DNA from: Pseudomonas sp. MM223
GTDB lineage: Bacteria > Pseudomonadota > Gammaproteobacteria > Pseudomonadales > Pseudomonadaceae
Assembly: GCA_947090765.1 (NCBI GenBank)
Contig: OX352322.1
Coordinates: forward strand, 4,199,501-4,263,500
DNA: 64,000 bases
Reading direction: 5' to 3'
The position numbers were made by a program, and so were the translations under genes. Shown piece after piece: positions 62,063-64,000 of the stretch. A model generated the notes under the pieces. That model worked only from the letters and a program-made list of their open reading frames with translations, did not search any database and was not told the origin of the DNA. The first letter of the stretch is position 1, and each line of letters starts with the position of its first letter.

Positions 62063-62887
62063 TCAAGCCCTTGGCCACAGCACCGGGAACAGTTCATGGT
62101 TCATTGGGGCGCCACCGGCCAGTTGTGTTTCAAGGCCGGGAAACTGTGGCGAGGTTTTCCATTGCCGTGGCGCGTGGGTGATGTCATCGCCCAGGAAACG
62201 CACCGAAAAGGCACGGCGTCGGCGATTGCCCCCGACACCGCCCGAGGCGTGCAAGGTGAGCATGTGGAAGAACACCGCGTCGCCTGGGGAGAGCTCCCAG
62301 CCGAGGATGTTCCAGGCGCTGCGGTCGGCCTCGATGTCTGGCAAGTCCGCCAGGCTGCCTTCCGGGAACCATTGCGCCTGGCTGTCCAGGAAGGTGCGCG
62401 GCATCAGCCACGGCCCCAGGTGCGAGCCCCCTACAAACTCAAGGGTGGATTCCCTGGAGACGGGGTCGATGGGCATCCACATGCTGCAGTTCTGGCGCCC
62501 ATCGATGTTGTAGTACGGCTGGTCCTGGTGCCAAGGCGTGCGCTGGCGCGTGTTCGGCTCCTTGACCAGCAGGTGATCGTGATAAAGCCGGGCTGTTTCG
62601 CTGTTCATGAGTTGAGCGGCAACGCTACCCACCCGGCTCTCGAAGATGAACTGGCGATAGGCCGCGATATCGCCCCAGTTGCAGAAGTCCTCGAAGAACC
62701 AACCCGGGTCGTCGGGGCGGCTCGCCACTTTGGCGCGCTCACTTGGGGTTTTCAGATTCTGTTCAATACCCGTTTCGAGCAGTGCAACTTCTTCAGGCGT
62801 GAACAGATTACGCACGCACACAGCACCCTCACGCTGAAAAGCCTCGATGGTGTCATTGCTCAGTTGAAATTCGGCGGACTGTTTCAT
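62063..62887 (-). CDS. Phytanoyl-CoA dioxygenase (PhyH)-family oxygenase
   Basis: 274 residues from ATG 62887 (AAGGG upstream). 2-oxoglutarate/Fe(II) oxygenase of the PhyH family: metal ligands His and Asp in QRTPWHQDQPYYNIDG, third His in FHMLTLHASGGVGGN, and Arg binding 2-oxoglutarate in RRRRAFSVRFLGDD. The family includes phytanoyl-CoA hydroxylase, ectoine hydroxylase and amino-acid or phosphonate hydroxylases. The downstream amino acid permease suggests an amino-acid-like substrate. First gene of the unit, divergent from LysR gene 63023. Confidence 0.93.
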   Translation of the reverse strand: MKQSAEFQLSNDTIEAFQREGAVCVRNLFTPEEVALLETGIEQNLKTPSERAKVASRPDDPGWFFEDFCNWGDIAAYRQFIFESRVGSVAAQLMNSETARLYHDHLLVKEPNTRQRTPWHQDQPYYNIDGRQNCSMWMPIDPVSRESTLEFVGGSHLGPWLMPRTFLDSQAQWFPEGSLADLPDIEADRSAWNILGWELSPGDAVFFHMLTLHASGGVGGNRRRRAFSVRFLGDDITHAPRQWKTSPQFPGLETQLAGGAPMNHELFPVLWPRA

Positions 62888-62981
62888 AAGGCACCCTTTG
62901 GTCTTTTTATTGGGCAACAGCACCACTGCGTCTTAAGCGGAACAAGCAAGGTGCACCGCGAGTATTGCTTTTCGGTACCAA

Positions 62982-63020
62982 TAGGAAAAGAATATATTTC
63001 CTAATCCCGAGTATAGGAAA
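62982..63020. promoter_or_regulatory. Candidate LysR operator: inverted plus third half-site
   Basis: TAGGAAA (62982-62988), 8 bases, TTTCCTA (62997-63003) is a perfect 7-bp inverted repeat; a third TAGGAAA lies at 63014-63020 just before the lysR ATG. Sited between phyH (start 62887) and lysR (63023), it fits LysR autoregulation and control of phyH-permease. Confidence 0.7.
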
Positions 63021-63022
63021 AC

Positions 63023-63919
63023 ATGATAGGTTTCTCGTTCAGGCAGCTCGAATACTTCGTCGCCGTGGCCGAACACGGCAGCATCAGTGCTGCGGCGAGA
63101 GCCCGGCACGTTTCACAGCCATCGGTTTCGGTTGCGATTGCCCAGCTGGAAGAAGCGCTGAATGAGCGGCTTTTCCGGCGCCAGGTCAGCCGTGGGCTGG
63201 AGCTGACGTCAGCGGGTACGCGGTTACTGGCCCAGGCGCGCGACATCATTGGCATGGCCATCGCCATGAACCAAAAGGCAGATGCACCACAAGGTTCGCT
63301 TCGCGGGAATCTGTCGCTTATCTGCTTTCAGGACTTAGGCCCCTACTACGCACCACGGCTGCTATCGAGCTTTCGCAAACAGTACCCCGATGTTGAGGTA
63401 ACGCTTTTCGAGACTGACCTGGCAGGCGTACACCGCCACCTCAGCGCCGGTAAAGCCGAGCTTGCGCTTACGTATGACATCGGCCTTGACCCTTCGCTGC
63501 CGCGCCAGGTACTGGCGGAACTGAAGCCCTACGCGCTTATCGCCACAAACCACCGGCTCGCCCACCTAGCGGCGATACCGCTGCATGAGCTGGCACAAGA
63601 ATGTTTGATTCTTGAGGACATCGCGCAAACGCGTGAGTATTTCCTTTCCCTGTTCTGGGCGCATAACCTGCAACCTCGCACTCAGCAATACACCCAGACC
63701 TTCGAAATGCAGCGGGGCCTGGTCGCGCACGGCTACGGGGTTGCGTTGTCCTGCACCCGCCCCGCCGGCGACCACTGCTACGACGGCACACCCCTGGTAT
63801 GCCGGCCATTACTGGAAGAGGTGTCCCCGCAAAAAGTGGTGCTGGCCCAATCAGGCATGATGCACCCATCGCCGGTAGCAGAGGCGTTCAAGGGTTGGGT
63901 TGCCCGGGCGATCGCATGA
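63023..63919 (+). CDS. LysR family transcriptional regulator
   Basis: 298 residues, complete. HTH at ~5-62 (FSFRQLEYFVAVAEHGSISA, SQPSVSVAIAQLEEALNERL, ELTSAGTRLLAQAR), effector domain from ~90 (GSLRGNLSLICFQDLGPYYA, LSAGKAELALTYDIGLDPSL). The QPSVSVAIAQLE form and LGPYYAP opening recall regulators of nitrogenous compound catabolism. Divergent from the phyH-permease unit with an AT-rich palindromic site between; likely its activator. Last complete gene; bases 63920-64000 hold nothing supported. Confidence 0.94.
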   Translation: MIGFSFRQLEYFVAVAEHGSISAAARARHVSQPSVSVAIAQLEEALNERLFRRQVSRGLELTSAGTRLLAQARDIIGMAIAMNQKADAPQGSLRGNLSLICFQDLGPYYAPRLLSSFRKQYPDVEVTLFETDLAGVHRHLSAGKAELALTYDIGLDPSLPRQVLAELKPYALIATNHRLAHLAAIPLHELAQECLILEDIAQTREYFLSLFWAHNLQPRTQQYTQTFEMQRGLVAHGYGVALSCTRPAGDHCYDGTPLVCRPLLEEVSPQKVVLAQSGMMHPSPVAEAFKGWVARAIA

Positions 63920-64000
63920 CGAAAGCTGGGCGGCAAAAAAGCACACATTCGGCAACAAACGCGCTTGCGCCTCACAGCCCACAGTGTGCGCAGCGTCACG

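Noticed and set aside
63920..64000. Possible minus-strand gene at the right edge
   Set aside because: The only open frame there overlaps the LysR 3' end antisense and shows no family pattern or start signal within the window.

Overview
The window looks like chromosomal DNA of a Pseudomonas putida-group bacterium. The evidence is high-GC coding sequence, repeated inverted pairs of the P. putida-type REP sequence (core GTAGGAGCGGCCTTGTG or GTGGGAGCGGCCTTGTG), a FecI/FecR/TonB-receptor iron-signalling unit, and a complete ferulate/p-coumarate operon in the order known from P. putida (ech, vdh, fcs, thiolase, acyl-CoA dehydrogenase, with a divergent MarR gene).

Layout. Bases 1-10.5 kb hold an oxidoreductase fragment, a short WYL-family-like regulator without its WYL domain, an exported cyclase, a frameshifted SDR, a LysR regulator, small unknown genes, a GST and the Fur-box-preceded fecI-fecR-receptor unit. 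10.6-13.9 kb is a nested insertion: an IS66 element inside an IS3 element inside a REP, with the target duplications of both events readable. 14-21 kb holds transporter/regulator pairs and an amidohydrolase gene with an internal amber stop, followed by an MFS gene and a 2-hydroxyacid dehydrogenase. 21-36.5 kb is a catabolic block: 5'-nucleotidase, AAHS-type transporter, outer-membrane porin, periplasmic arylsulfatase (frameshifted) with its formylglycine-generating enzyme, then the ferulate operon. A parDE module follows. 37.4-44.3 kb has two TonB receptors around a Tat-exported flavin amine oxidase and a periplasmic RidA; the first receptor frame is fused to the oxidase.

45.9-52.5 kb looks like an accessory island next to a decayed membrane-protein gene. 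On the minus strand lies a four-gene set (WYL regulator, class III sirtuin, PD-(D/E)XK-nuclease-like protein, unknown). On the plus strand lie an unknown gene and a second gene split by an IS5 element with a clean CTAG duplication. 52.6-64 kb carries a flavin monooxygenase / DUF2783 / MFS operon, a large VasX-like (BTH_I2691-family) type VI effector with a probable two-TM immunity partner, and a PhyH-like oxygenase plus amino-acid permease divergent from a LysR gene.

The strongest candidates for something undescribed are the WYL-sirtuin-nuclease-like operon with its divergent lower-GC neighbours, and the periplasmic amine oxidase-RidA-TonB receptor module. An unusual number of genes are broken (SDR, sulfatase, amidohydrolase, IS3 orfA and orfB, a membrane protein, the IS5 target, the receptor/oxidase junction). 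Some of the single-base lesions could be sequencing errors. No tRNA, rRNA or CRISPR array was seen.
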